Source: Micropterix aruncella
Taxonomy: Eukaryota > Arthropoda > Insecta > Lepidoptera > Micropterigidae
Assembly (NCBI GenBank): GCA_944548615.1
Contig: CALYMY010000078.1
Span: 1 to 64,000 of the forward strand
Reading direction: 5' to 3'
Length of the DNA: 64,000 bases
This document shows, in pieces, positions 1 through 12,268 of the stretch. Made by a program: the position numbers and the translations under genes. The notes beneath the pieces are model-generated. The model had not been told where the DNA came from, searched no databases, and worked only from the letters and a program-made list of their open reading frames with translations. Each line of letters starts with the position of its first letter. The first letter of the stretch is position 1.

Positions 1-2807
1 TATGTATGTAAGACGGTAAGTGTGTATGTATGTAAGACGGTAAGTGTGTATGTATGTAAGACGGTAAGTGTGTATGTATGTAAGACGGTAAGTGTGTATG
101 TATGTAAGACGGTAAGTGTGTATGTATGTAAGACGGTAAGTGTGTATGTATGTAAGACGGTAAGTGTGTATGTATGTAAGACGGTAAGTGTGTATGTATG
201 TAAGACGGTAAGTGTGTATGTATGTAAGACGGTAAGTGTGTATGTATGTAAGACGGTAAGTGTGTATGTATGTAAGACGGTAAGTGTGTATGTATGTAAG
301 ACGGTAAGTGTGTATGTATGTAAGACGGTAAGTGTGTATGTATGTAAGACGGTAAGTGTGTATGTATGTAAGACGGTAAGTGTGTATGTATGTAAGACGG
401 TAAGTGTGTATGTATGTAAGACGGTAAGTGTGTATGTATGTAAGACGGTAAGTGTGTATGTATGTAAGACGGTAAGTGTGTATGTATGTAAGACGGTAAG
501 TGTGTATGTATGTAAGACGGTAAGTGTGTATGTATGTAAGACGGTAAGTGTGTATGTATGTAAGACGGTAAGTGTGTATGTATGTAAGACGGTAAGTGTG
601 TATGTATGTAAGACGGTAAGTGTGTATGTATGTAAGACGGTAAGTGTGTATGTATGTAAGACGGTAAGTGTGTATGTATGTAAGACGGTAAGTGTGTATG
701 TATGTAAGACGGTAAGTGTGTATGTATGTAAGACGGTAAGTGTGTATGTATGTAAGACGGTAAGTGTGTATGTATGTAAGACGGTAAGTGTGTATGTATG
801 TAAGACGGTAAGTGTGTATGTATGTAAGACGGTAAGTGTGTATGTATGTAAGACGGTAAGTGTGTATGTATGTAAGACGGTAAGTGTGTATGTATGTAAG
901 ACGGTAAGTGTGTATGTATGTAAGACGGTAAGTGTGTATGTATGTAAGACGGTAAGTGTGTATGTATGTAAGACGGTAAGTGTGTATGTATGTAAGACGG
1001 TAAGTGTGTATGTATGTAAGACGGTAAGTGTGTATGTATGTAAGACGGTAAGTGTGTATGTATGTAAGACGGTAAGTGTGTATGTATGTAAGACGGTAAG
1101 TGTGTATGTATGTAAGACGGTAAGTGTGTATGTATGTAAGACGGTAAGTGTGTATGTATGTAAGACGGTAAGTGTGTATGTATGTAAGACGGTAAGTGTG
1201 TATGTATGTAAGACGGTAAGTGTGTATGTATGTAAGACGGTAAGTGTGTATGTATGTAAGACGGTAAGTGTGTATGTATGTAAGACGGTAAGTGTGTATG
1301 TATGTAAGACGGTAAGTGTGTATGTATGTAAGACGGTAAGTGTGTATGTATGTAAGACGGTAAGTGTGTATGTATGTAAGACGGTAAGTGTGTATGTATG
1401 TAAGACGGTAAGTGTGTATGTATGTAAGACGGTAAGTGTGTATGTATGTAAGACGGTAAGTGTGTATGTATGTAAGACGGTAAGTGTGTATGTATGTAAG
1501 ACGGTAAGTGTGTATGTATGTAAGACGGTAAGTGTGTATGTATGTAAGACGGTAAGTGTGTATGTATGTAAGACGGTAAGTGTGTATGTATGTAAGACGG
1601 TAAGTGTGTATGTATGTAAGACGGTAAGTGTGTATGTATGTAAGACGGTAAGTGTGTATGTATGTAAGACGGTAAGTGTGTATGTATGTAAGACGGTAAG
1701 TGTGTATGTATGTAAGACGGTAAGTGTGTATGTATGTAAGACGGTAAGTGTGTATGTATGTAAGACGGTAAGTGTGTATGTATGTAAGACGGTAAGTGTG
1801 TATGTATGTAAGACGGTAAGTGTGTATGTATGTAAGACGGTAAGTGTGTATGTATGTAAGACGGTAAGTGTGTATGTATGTAAGACGGTAAGTGTGTATG
1901 TATGTAAGACGGTAAGTGTGTATGTATGTAAGACGGTAAGTGTGTATGTATGTAAGACGGTAAGTGTGTATGTATGTAAGACGGTAAGTGTGTATGTATG
2001 TAAGACGGTAAGTGTGTATGTATGTAAGACGGTAAGTGTGTATGTATGTAAGACGGTAAGTGTGTATGTATGTAAGACGGTAAGTGTGTATGTATGTAAG
2101 ACGGTAAGTGTGTATGTATGTAAGACGGTAAGTGTGTATGTATGTAAGACGGTAAGTGTGTATGTATGTAAGACGGTAAGTGTGTATGTATGTAAGACGG
2201 TAAGTGTGTATGTATGTAAGACGGTAAGTGTGTATGTATGTAAGACGGTAAGTGTGTATGTATGTAAGACGGTAAGTGTGTATGTATGTAAGACGGTAAG
2301 TGTGTATGTATGTAAGACGGTAAGTGTGTATGTATGTAAGACGGTAAGTGTGTATGTATGTAAGACGGTAAGTGTGTATGTATGTAAGACGGTAAGTGTG
2401 TATGTATGTAAGACGGTAAGTGTGTATGTATGTAAGACGGTAAGTGTGTATGTATGTAAGACGGTAAGTGTGTATGTATGTAAGACGGTAAGTGTGTATG
2501 TATGTAAGACGGTAAGTGTGTATGTATGTAAGACGGTAAGTGTGTATGTATGTAAGACGGTAAGTGTGTATGTATGTAAGACGGTAAGTGTGTATGTATG
2601 TAAGACGGTAAGTGTGTATGTATGTAAGACGGTAAGTGTGTATGTATGTAAGACGGTAAGTGTGTATGTATGTAAGACGGTAAGTGTGTATGTATGTAAG
2701 ACGGTAAGTGTGTATGTATGTAAGACGGTAAGTGTGTATGTATGTAAGACGGTAAGTGTGTATGTATGTAAGACGGTAAGTGTGTATGTATGTAAGACGG
2801 TAAGTGT

Positions 2808-2832
2808 GTATGTATGTAAGGTATGTATGTAA
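2808..2832 (+). repeat. Short satellite unit with 11-bp deletion
   Basis: After TGTATGTAAG the expected ACGGTAAGTGT is missing and the sequence resumes with GTATGTATGTAAGACGG. This leaves a 13-bp unit and shifts the repeat phase by 11 bp. It is a unique landmark in array 1, useful for anchoring reads. Confidence 0.9.
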
Positions 2833-3090
2833 GACGGTAAGTGTGTATGTATGTAAGACGGTAAGTGTGTATGTATGTAAGACGGTAAGTGTGTATGTAT
2901 GTAAGACGGTAAGTGTGTATGTATGTAAGACGGTAAGTGTGTATGTATGTAAGACGGTAAGTGTGTATGTATGTAAGACGGTAAGTGTGTATGTATGTAA
3001 GACGGTAAGTGTGTATGTATGTAAGACGGTAAGTGTGTATGTATGTAAGACGGTAAGTGTGTATGTATGTAAGACGGTAAGTGTGTATGT

Positions 3091-3108
3091 ATGTAAGACA
3101 TGTAAGAC
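3091..3108 (+). repeat. 9-bp tandem duplication inside a satellite unit
   Basis: ATGTAAGAC occurs twice in a row (3091-3099 and 3100-3108), giving a 33-bp unit. This is the only clear within-unit duplication seen in array 1, and it lies about 280 bp from the 11-bp deletion at 2820. The pair forms a small irregular patch in an otherwise perfect array. Confidence 0.9.
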
Positions 3109-6100
3109 GGTAAGTGTGTATGTATGTAAGACGGTAAGTGTGTATGTATGTAAGACGGTAAGTGTGTATGTATGTAAGACGGTAAGTGTGTATGTATGTA
3201 AGACGGTAAGTGTGTATGTATGTAAGACGGTAAGTGTGTATGTATGTAAGACGGTAAGTGTGTATGTATGTAAGACGGTAAGTGTGTATGTATGTAAGAC
3301 GGTAAGTGTGTATGTATGTAAGACGGTAAGTGTGTATGTATGTAAGACGGTAAGTGTGTATGTATGTAAGACGGTAAGTGTGTATGTATGTAAGACGGTA
3401 AGTGTGTATGTATGTAAGACGGTAAGTGTGTATGTATGTAAGACGGTAAGTGTGTATGTATGTAAGACGGTAAGTGTGTATGTATGTAAGACGGTAAGTG
3501 TGTATGTATGTAAGACGGTAAGTGTGTATGTATGTAAGACGGTAAGTGTGTATGTATGTAAGACGGTAAGTGTGTATGTATGTAAGACGGTAAGTGTGTA
3601 TGTATGTAAGACGGTAAGTGTGTATGTATGTAAGACGGTAAGTGTGTATGTATGTAAGACGGTAAGTGTGTATGTATGTAAGACGGTAAGTGTGTATGTA
3701 TGTAAGACGGTAAGTGTGTATGTATGTAAGACGGTAAGTGTGTATGTATGTAAGACGGTAAGTGTGTATGTATGTAAGACGGTAAGTGTGTATGTATGTA
3801 AGACGGTAAGTGTGTATGTATGTAAGACGGTAAGTGTGTATGTATGTAAGACGGTAAGTGTGTATGTATGTAAGACGGTAAGTGTGTATGTATGTAAGAC
3901 GGTAAGTGTGTATGTATGTAAGACGGTAAGTGTGTATGTATGTAAGACGGTAAGTGTGTATGTATGTAAGACGGTAAGTGTGTATGTATGTAAGACGGTA
4001 AGTGTGTATGTATGTAAGACGGTAAGTGTGTATGTATGTAAGACGGTAAGTGTGTATGTATGTAAGACGGTAAGTGTGTATGTATGTAAGACGGTAAGTG
4101 TGTATGTATGTAAGACGGTAAGTGTGTATGTATGTAAGACGGTAAGTGTGTATGTATGTAAGACGGTAAGTGTGTATGTATGTAAGACGGTAAGTGTGTA
4201 TGTATGTAAGACGGTAAGTGTGTATGTATGTAAGACGGTAAGTGTGTATGTATGTAAGACGGTAAGTGTGTATGTATGTAAGACGGTAAGTGTGTATGTA
4301 TGTAAGACGGTAAGTGTGTATGTATGTAAGACGGTAAGTGTGTATGTATGTAAGACGGTAAGTGTGTATGTATGTAAGACGGTAAGTGTGTATGTATGTA
4401 AGACGGTAAGTGTGTATGTATGTAAGACGGTAAGTGTGTATGTATGTAAGACGGTAAGTGTGTATGTATGTAAGACGGTAAGTGTGTATGTATGTAAGAC
4501 GGTAAGTGTGTATGTATGTAAGACGGTAAGTGTGTATGTATGTAAGACGGTAAGTGTGTATGTATGTAAGACGGTAAGTGTGTATGTATGTAAGACGGTA
4601 AGTGTGTATGTATGTAAGACGGTAAGTGTGTATGTATGTAAGACGGTAAGTGTGTATGTATGTAAGACGGTAAGTGTGTATGTATGTAAGACGGTAAGTG
4701 TGTATGTATGTAAGACGGTAAGTGTGTATGTATGTAAGACGGTAAGTGTGTATGTATGTAAGACGGTAAGTGTGTATGTATGTAAGACGGTAAGTGTGTA
4801 TGTATGTAAGACGGTAAGTGTGTATGTATGTAAGACGGTAAGTGTGTATGTATGTAAGACGGTAAGTGTGTATGTATGTAAGACGGTAAGTGTGTATGTA
4901 TGTAAGACGGTAAGTGTGTATGTATGTAAGACGGTAAGTGTGTATGTATGTAAGACGGTAAGTGTGTATGTATGTAAGACGGTAAGTGTGTATGTATGTA
5001 AGACGGTAAGTGTGTATGTATGTAAGACGGTAAGTGTGTATGTATGTAAGACGGTAAGTGTGTATGTATGTAAGACGGTAAGTGTGTATGTATGTAAGAC
5101 GGTAAGTGTGTATGTATGTAAGACGGTAAGTGTGTATGTATGTAAGACGGTAAGTGTGTATGTATGTAAGACGGTAAGTGTGTATGTATGTAAGACGGTA
5201 AGTGTGTATGTATGTAAGACGGTAAGTGTGTATGTATGTAAGACGGTAAGTGTGTATGTATGTAAGACGGTAAGTGTGTATGTATGTAAGACGGTAAGTG
5301 TGTATGTATGTAAGACGGTAAGTGTGTATGTATGTAAGACGGTAAGTGTGTATGTATGTAAGACGGTAAGTGTGTATGTATGTAAGACGGTAAGTGTGTA
5401 TGTATGTAAGACGGTAAGTGTGTATGTATGTAAGACGGTAAGTGTGTATGTATGTAAGACGGTAAGTGTGTATGTATGTAAGACGGTAAGTGTGTATGTA
5501 TGTAAGACGGTAAGTGTGTATGTATGTAAGACGGTAAGTGTGTATGTATGTAAGACGGTAAGTGTGTATGTATGTAAGACGGTAAGTGTGTATGTATGTA
5601 AGACGGTAAGTGTGTATGTATGTAAGACGGTAAGTGTGTATGTATGTAAGACGGTAAGTGTGTATGTATGTAAGACGGTAAGTGTGTATGTATGTAAGAC
5701 GGTAAGTGTGTATGTATGTAAGACGGTAAGTGTGTATGTATGTAAGACGGTAAGTGTGTATGTATGTAAGACGGTAAGTGTGTATGTATGTAAGACGGTA
5801 AGTGTGTATGTATGTAAGACGGTAAGTGTGTATGTATGTAAGACGGTAAGTGTGTATGTATGTAAGACGGTAAGTGTGTATGTATGTAAGACGGTAAGTG
5901 TGTATGTATGTAAGACGGTAAGTGTGTATGTATGTAAGACGGTAAGTGTGTATGTATGTAAGACGGTAAGTGTGTATGTATGTAAGACGGTAAGTGTGTA
6001 TGTATGTAAGACGGTAAGTGTGTATGTATGTAAGACGGTAAGTGTGTATGTATGTAAGACGGTAAGTGTGTATGTATGTAAGACGGTAAGTGTGTATGTA

Positions 6101-9100
6101 TGTAAGACGGTAAGTGTGTATGTATGTAAGACGGTAAGTGTGTATGTATGTAAGACGGTAAGTGTGTATGTATGTAAGACGGTAAGTGTGTATGTATGTA
6201 AGACGGTAAGTGTGTATGTATGTAAGACGGTAAGTGTGTATGTATGTAAGACGGTAAGTGTGTATGTATGTAAGACGGTAAGTGTGTATGTATGTAAGAC
6301 GGTAAGTGTGTATGTATGTAAGACGGTAAGTGTGTATGTATGTAAGACGGTAAGTGTGTATGTATGTAAGACGGTAAGTGTGTATGTATGTAAGACGGTA
6401 AGTGTGTATGTATGTAAGACGGTAAGTGTGTATGTATGTAAGACGGTAAGTGTGTATGTATGTAAGACGGTAAGTGTGTATGTATGTAAGACGGTAAGTG
6501 TGTATGTATGTAAGACGGTAAGTGTGTATGTATGTAAGACGGTAAGTGTGTATGTATGTAAGACGGTAAGTGTGTATGTATGTAAGACGGTAAGTGTGTA
6601 TGTATGTAAGACGGTAAGTGTGTATGTATGTAAGACGGTAAGTGTGTATGTATGTAAGACGGTAAGTGTGTATGTATGTAAGACGGTAAGTGTGTATGTA
6701 TGTAAGACGGTAAGTGTGTATGTATGTAAGACGGTAAGTGTGTATGTATGTAAGACGGTAAGTGTGTATGTATGTAAGACGGTAAGTGTGTATGTATGTA
6801 AGACGGTAAGTGTGTATGTATGTAAGACGGTAAGTGTGTATGTATGTAAGACGGTAAGTGTGTATGTATGTAAGACGGTAAGTGTGTATGTATGTAAGAC
6901 GGTAAGTGTGTATGTATGTAAGACGGTAAGTGTGTATGTATGTAAGACGGTAAGTGTGTATGTATGTAAGACGGTAAGTGTGTATGTATGTAAGACGGTA
7001 AGTGTGTATGTATGTAAGACGGTAAGTGTGTATGTATGTAAGACGGTAAGTGTGTATGTATGTAAGACGGTAAGTGTGTATGTATGTAAGACGGTAAGTG
7101 TGTATGTATGTAAGACGGTAAGTGTGTATGTATGTAAGACGGTAAGTGTGTATGTATGTAAGACGGTAAGTGTGTATGTATGTAAGACGGTAAGTGTGTA
7201 TGTATGTAAGACGGTAAGTGTGTATGTATGTAAGACGGTAAGTGTGTATGTATGTAAGACGGTAAGTGTGTATGTATGTAAGACGGTAAGTGTGTATGTA
7301 TGTAAGACGGTAAGTGTGTATGTATGTAAGACGGTAAGTGTGTATGTATGTAAGACGGTAAGTGTGTATGTATGTAAGACGGTAAGTGTGTATGTATGTA
7401 AGACGGTAAGTGTGTATGTATGTAAGACGGTAAGTGTGTATGTATGTAAGACGGTAAGTGTGTATGTATGTAAGACGGTAAGTGTGTATGTATGTAAGAC
7501 GGTAAGTGTGTATGTATGTAAGACGGTAAGTGTGTATGTATGTAAGACGGTAAGTGTGTATGTATGTAAGACGGTAAGTGTGTATGTATGTAAGACGGTA
7601 AGTGTGTATGTATGTAAGACGGTAAGTGTGTATGTATGTAAGACGGTAAGTGTGTATGTATGTAAGACGGTAAGTGTGTATGTATGTAAGACGGTAAGTG
7701 TGTATGTATGTAAGACGGTAAGTGTGTATGTATGTAAGACGGTAAGTGTGTATGTATGTAAGACGGTAAGTGTGTATGTATGTAAGACGGTAAGTGTGTA
7801 TGTATGTAAGACGGTAAGTGTGTATGTATGTAAGACGGTAAGTGTGTATGTATGTAAGACGGTAAGTGTGTATGTATGTAAGACGGTAAGTGTGTATGTA
7901 TGTAAGACGGTAAGTGTGTATGTATGTAAGACGGTAAGTGTGTATGTATGTAAGACGGTAAGTGTGTATGTATGTAAGACGGTAAGTGTGTATGTATGTA
8001 AGACGGTAAGTGTGTATGTATGTAAGACGGTAAGTGTGTATGTATGTAAGACGGTAAGTGTGTATGTATGTAAGACGGTAAGTGTGTATGTATGTAAGAC
8101 GGTAAGTGTGTATGTATGTAAGACGGTAAGTGTGTATGTATGTAAGACGGTAAGTGTGTATGTATGTAAGACGGTAAGTGTGTATGTATGTAAGACGGTA
8201 AGTGTGTATGTATGTAAGACGGTAAGTGTGTATGTATGTAAGACGGTAAGTGTGTATGTATGTAAGACGGTAAGTGTGTATGTATGTAAGACGGTAAGTG
8301 TGTATGTATGTAAGACGGTAAGTGTGTATGTATGTAAGACGGTAAGTGTGTATGTATGTAAGACGGTAAGTGTGTATGTATGTAAGACGGTAAGTGTGTA
8401 TGTATGTAAGACGGTAAGTGTGTATGTATGTAAGACGGTAAGTGTGTATGTATGTAAGACGGTAAGTGTGTATGTATGTAAGACGGTAAGTGTGTATGTA
8501 TGTAAGACGGTAAGTGTGTATGTATGTAAGACGGTAAGTGTGTATGTATGTAAGACGGTAAGTGTGTATGTATGTAAGACGGTAAGTGTGTATGTATGTA
8601 AGACGGTAAGTGTGTATGTATGTAAGACGGTAAGTGTGTATGTATGTAAGACGGTAAGTGTGTATGTATGTAAGACGGTAAGTGTGTATGTATGTAAGAC
8701 GGTAAGTGTGTATGTATGTAAGACGGTAAGTGTGTATGTATGTAAGACGGTAAGTGTGTATGTATGTAAGACGGTAAGTGTGTATGTATGTAAGACGGTA
8801 AGTGTGTATGTATGTAAGACGGTAAGTGTGTATGTATGTAAGACGGTAAGTGTGTATGTATGTAAGACGGTAAGTGTGTATGTATGTAAGACGGTAAGTG
8901 TGTATGTATGTAAGACGGTAAGTGTGTATGTATGTAAGACGGTAAGTGTGTATGTATGTAAGACGGTAAGTGTGTATGTATGTAAGACGGTAAGTGTGTA
9001 TGTATGTAAGACGGTAAGTGTGTATGTATGTAAGACGGTAAGTGTGTATGTATGTAAGACGGTAAGTGTGTATGTATGTAAGACGGTAAGTGTGTATGTA

Positions 9101-11300
9101 TGTAAGACGGTAAGTGTGTATGTATGTAAGACGGTAAGTGTGTATGTATGTAAGACGGTAAGTGTGTATGTATGTAAGACGGTAAGTGTGTATGTATGTA
9201 AGACGGTAAGTGTGTATGTATGTAAGACGGTAAGTGTGTATGTATGTAAGACGGTAAGTGTGTATGTATGTAAGACGGTAAGTGTGTATGTATGTAAGAC
9301 GGTAAGTGTGTATGTATGTAAGACGGTAAGTGTGTATGTATGTAAGACGGTAAGTGTGTATGTATGTAAGACGGTAAGTGTGTATGTATGTAAGACGGTA
9401 AGTGTGTATGTATGTAAGACGGTAAGTGTGTATGTATGTAAGACGGTAAGTGTGTATGTATGTAAGACGGTAAGTGTGTATGTATGTAAGACGGTAAGTG
9501 TGTATGTATGTAAGACGGTAAGTGTGTATGTATGTAAGACGGTAAGTGTGTATGTATGTAAGACGGTAAGTGTGTATGTATGTAAGACGGTAAGTGTGTA
9601 TGTATGTAAGACGGTAAGTGTGTATGTATGTAAGACGGTAAGTGTGTATGTATGTAAGACGGTAAGTGTGTATGTATGTAAGACGGTAAGTGTGTATGTA
9701 TGTAAGACGGTAAGTGTGTATGTATGTAAGACGGTAAGTGTGTATGTATGTAAGACGGTAAGTGTGTATGTATGTAAGACGGTAAGTGTGTATGTATGTA
9801 AGACGGTAAGTGTGTATGTATGTAAGACGGTAAGTGTGTATGTATGTAAGACGGTAAGTGTGTATGTATGTAAGACGGTAAGTGTGTATGTATGTAAGAC
9901 GGTAAGTGTGTATGTATGTAAGACGGTAAGTGTGTATGTATGTAAGACGGTAAGTGTGTATGTATGTAAGACGGTAAGTGTGTATGTATGTAAGACGGTA
10001 AGTGTGTATGTATGTAAGACGGTAAGTGTGTATGTATGTAAGACGGTAAGTGTGTATGTATGTAAGACGGTAAGTGTGTATGTATGTAAGACGGTAAGTG
10101 TGTATGTATGTAAGACGGTAAGTGTGTATGTATGTAAGACGGTAAGTGTGTATGTATGTAAGACGGTAAGTGTGTATGTATGTAAGACGGTAAGTGTGTA
10201 TGTATGTAAGACGGTAAGTGTGTATGTATGTAAGACGGTAAGTGTGTATGTATGTAAGACGGTAAGTGTGTATGTATGTAAGACGGTAAGTGTGTATGTA
10301 TGTAAGACGGTAAGTGTGTATGTATGTAAGACGGTAAGTGTGTATGTATGTAAGACGGTAAGTGTGTATGTATGTAAGACGGTAAGTGTGTATGTATGTA
10401 AGACGGTAAGTGTGTATGTATGTAAGACGGTAAGTGTGTATGTATGTAAGACGGTAAGTGTGTATGTATGTAAGACGGTAAGTGTGTATGTATGTAAGAC
10501 GGTAAGTGTGTATGTATGTAAGACGGTAAGTGTGTATGTATGTAAGACGGTAAGTGTGTATGTATGTAAGACGGTAAGTGTGTATGTATGTAAGACGGTA
10601 AGTGTGTATGTATGTAAGACGGTAAGTGTGTATGTATGTAAGACGGTAAGTGTGTATGTATGTAAGACGGTAAGTGTGTATGTATGTAAGACGGTAAGTG
10701 TGTATGTATGTAAGACGGTAAGTGTGTATGTATGTAAGACGGTAAGTGTGTATGTATGTAAGACGGTAAGTGTGTATGTATGTAAGACGGTAAGTGTGTA
10801 TGTATGTAAGACGGTAAGTGTGTATGTATGTAAGACGGTAAGTGTGTATGTATGTAAGACGGTAAGTGTGTATGTATGTAAGACGGTAAGTGTGTATGTA
10901 TGTAAGACGGTAAGTGTGTATGTATGTAAGACGGTAAGTGTGTATGTATGTAAGACGGTAAGTGTGTATGTATGTAAGACGGTAAGTGTGTATGTATGTA
11001 AGACGGTAAGTGTGTATGTATGTAAGACGGTAAGTGTGTATGTATGTAAGACGGTAAGTGTGTATGTATGTAAGACGGTAAGTGTGTATGTATGTAAGAC
11101 GGTAAGTGTGTATGTATGTAAGACGGTAAGTGTGTATGTATGTAAGACGGTAAGTGTGTATGTATGTAAGACGGTAAGTGTGTATGTATGTAAGACGGTA
11201 AGTGTGTATGTATGTAAGACGGTAAGTGTGTATGTATGTAAGACGGTAAGTGTGTATGTATGTAAGACGGTAAGTGTGTATGTATGTAAGACGGTAAGTG

Positions 11301-11342
11301 TGTATGTAGGTAAGTGTGTATGTATGTAAGACGGTAAGTGTG
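11301..11342 (+). repeat. Terminal units of array 1, with 8-bp deletion
   Basis: The penultimate unit is only 16 bp: TGTATGTA is followed directly by GGTAAGTG, so eight bases (two of the six tetramers) are lost. One normal unit follows and ends in GTAAGTGTG at 11342, where the AT-rich spacer starts. The deletion is within 40 bp of the boundary. Confidence 0.88.
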
Positions 11343-11520
11343 AATTTTTTATTAAATTCATTATATAAATTTCATATTTAATTATAAATAATTAATAATT
11401 ATTTAATTTATAATTATTATTTTTTTTTATATAAAATTATATTAAATAATCAATTTATATTAAATTTATAATTAGTTATATATATATATATATATATATA
11501 CTACATATATATATATTATA
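11343..11520 (+). repeat. Spacer 1 subrepeat 1 (about 178 bp)
   Basis: It begins with AATTTTTTATTAAATTCATT, has the shared TTATATAAAT and AATAATTAATAATTATTT words, and ends in a TA tract (11477-11500) followed by CTAC and more TA. Its first 60 bases match the start of spacer 2 apart from one T. It lacks the TTTTATATTTA word found in the other four subrepeats, having CATATTTA instead. Confidence 0.8.
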
Positions 11521-11687
11521 CCTTAAAGTTTTTTTATTCAATTCATTATATAAATTTTATATATTTTATATTTAATTATAAATAATTAATAATTATTTAA
11601 ATTTATAATTATTATTTTTTTATATAAAAATATATTAATATAATTATTTATATTAAATTATAAGTTAGTTATATATATATATATATA
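11521..11687 (+). repeat. Spacer 1 subrepeat 2 (about 167 bp)
   Basis: It starts at CCTTAAAG and is followed by a T-run and ATTCAATTCATTATATA. It contains TTTTATATTTA at 11564-11574 and ends in a short TA tract. It corresponds by position and length to 18523-18693 in spacer 2 (171 bp) but has several indels relative to it. Confidence 0.8.
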
Positions 11688-11863
11688 CCTTAAATTTTTT
11701 ATTCAATTCATTATATAAAGTTTTATAATATATTTTTATATTTAATTAATAAATAATTAATAATTATTTAAATTTATAATTATTATTTTTTTATATAAAA
11801 ATATATTAAATAATTATTTATATTAATTGTATAATTAGTTAGTAGTATATATATATATATATA
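11688..11863 (+). repeat. Spacer 1 subrepeat 3 (about 176 bp)
   Basis: It starts at CCTTAAATTTTTTATTC, contains TTTTATATTTA at 11734-11744, and ends in a TA tract after GTTAGTAG. It corresponds to 18694-18874 in spacer 2 (181 bp), from which it has clearly diverged. Confidence 0.8.
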
Positions 11864-12019
11864 CCTTAAATTTATTTTTATTAAATTCATTATATAGAAT
11901 TTTATAATATATTTTTATATTTAATTATAAATAATTAATAATTATTTAAATTTATAATTATTATTTTTTTTTATATAAAAATATATTAAATAATCAATTT
12001 ATATTAAATTTATAATTAG

Positions 12020-12109
<90 letters not shown>
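11864..12109 (+). repeat. Spacer 1 subrepeat 4 with expanded TA tract (about 246 bp)
   Basis: It starts at CCTTAAATTT, contains TTTTATATTTA at 11913-11923, and then the usual T-run and AATAATCAATTT. Its extra length compared with the other subrepeats comes from the long TA run at its end. It corresponds to 18875-19094 in spacer 2 (220 bp), where the TA run is broken by other bases. Confidence 0.8.
12021..12109. repeat. (TA) microsatellite, about 44 copies
   Basis: This is an uninterrupted TA dinucleotide tract of 89 bp, the longest simple repeat in either spacer. Shorter TA tracts end the first three subrepeats, so this looks like local expansion of an ancestral feature. A perfect TA run of this length could extrude a cruciform, and it is also a common site of polymerase slippage and assembly error, so the exact copy number is uncertain. 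Confidence 0.93.
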
Positions 12110-12111
<2 letters not shown>

Positions 12112-12268
12112 TAAATTTTTTATTCAATTCATTATATAAATTTTATAATATATTTTTATATTTAATTATAAATAATTAATAATTATTTAAATTTATAATT
12201 ATTATTTTTTTGTAAATTTATAATTTATAATTATTTATAATTATAATTTATAATAAATTTATAATTAT
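12110..12268 (+). repeat. Spacer 1 subrepeat 5 (right end, about 159 bp)
   Basis: It starts at CTTAAATTTTTTATTC, contains TTTTATATTTA at 12154-12164, and has no TA tract. After the second T-run it switches at 12212 to a 57-bp tail, absent from the other subrepeats, built from TTATAATT-like words. It is almost identical to 19095-19254 in spacer 2: the only difference seen is one T in a homopolymer. It runs directly into the satellite at 12269. Confidence 0.85.

Larger units (their letters stand above)
1..11342 (+). repeat. 24-bp satellite array 1 (left end outside window)
   Basis: This is a head-to-tail tandem array of a 24-bp monomer, about 472 copies, all in one orientation. The plus strand is G/T-rich (8 G, 1 C per unit) and the unit contains two overlapping GTATGT words, one GGTAAGT and one GTAAGACGG. 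The array is already running at base 1, so its left end is not seen. Only three irregularities were seen: an 11-bp deletion at 2820/2821, a 9-bp tandem duplication at 3091-3108, and an 8-bp deletion at about 11308, only 34 bp before the array ends. Between 3109 and 11308 (8.2 kb) I saw no change in any copy. The array stops abruptly after GTAAGTGTG and the AT-rich spacer follows. No gene, promoter or RNA is supported here. This is a simple satellite by structure, and its family and function are not known to me. Confidence 0.97.
11343..12268 (+). repeat. AT-rich spacer 1 (five-part repeat block)
   Basis: This 926-bp block separates arrays 1 and 2. By manual count it has about 32 G or C bases, or 3-4% GC. 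It consists of five diverged subrepeats in the same orientation, starting at about 11343, 11521, 11688, 11864 and 12110. Each carries the words ATTCATTATATA, then AATAATTAATAATTATTT, then a T-run, then (in the first four) a TA tract. No coding frame of note, terminal inverted repeats or flanking target duplication is visible. The left junction follows GTAAGTGTG and the right junction re-enters the satellite at TATGTAAGACGG, so one TATG tetramer of the 24-bp unit is missing across the spacer. The same junctions and internal order occur in spacer 2 (18344-19254). I do not recognise the element. It could be an old insertion carried along by array amplification, or part of a larger composite satellite. 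Confidence 0.92.

Noticed and set aside
11343..12268. Spacer as a transposon or MITE
   Set aside because: I could find no terminal inverted repeats, target-site duplication or coding remnant, and the two copies share the same junction phase. The AT-rich tail at 12212-12268 looks partly palindromic, but that is expected by chance at this composition.
11343..12268. TATA-box promoters or T-run terminators in the spacers
   Set aside because: TATA-like words and T-runs occur by the dozen in DNA that is about 96% AT, and there is no gene to control. They carry no information here.
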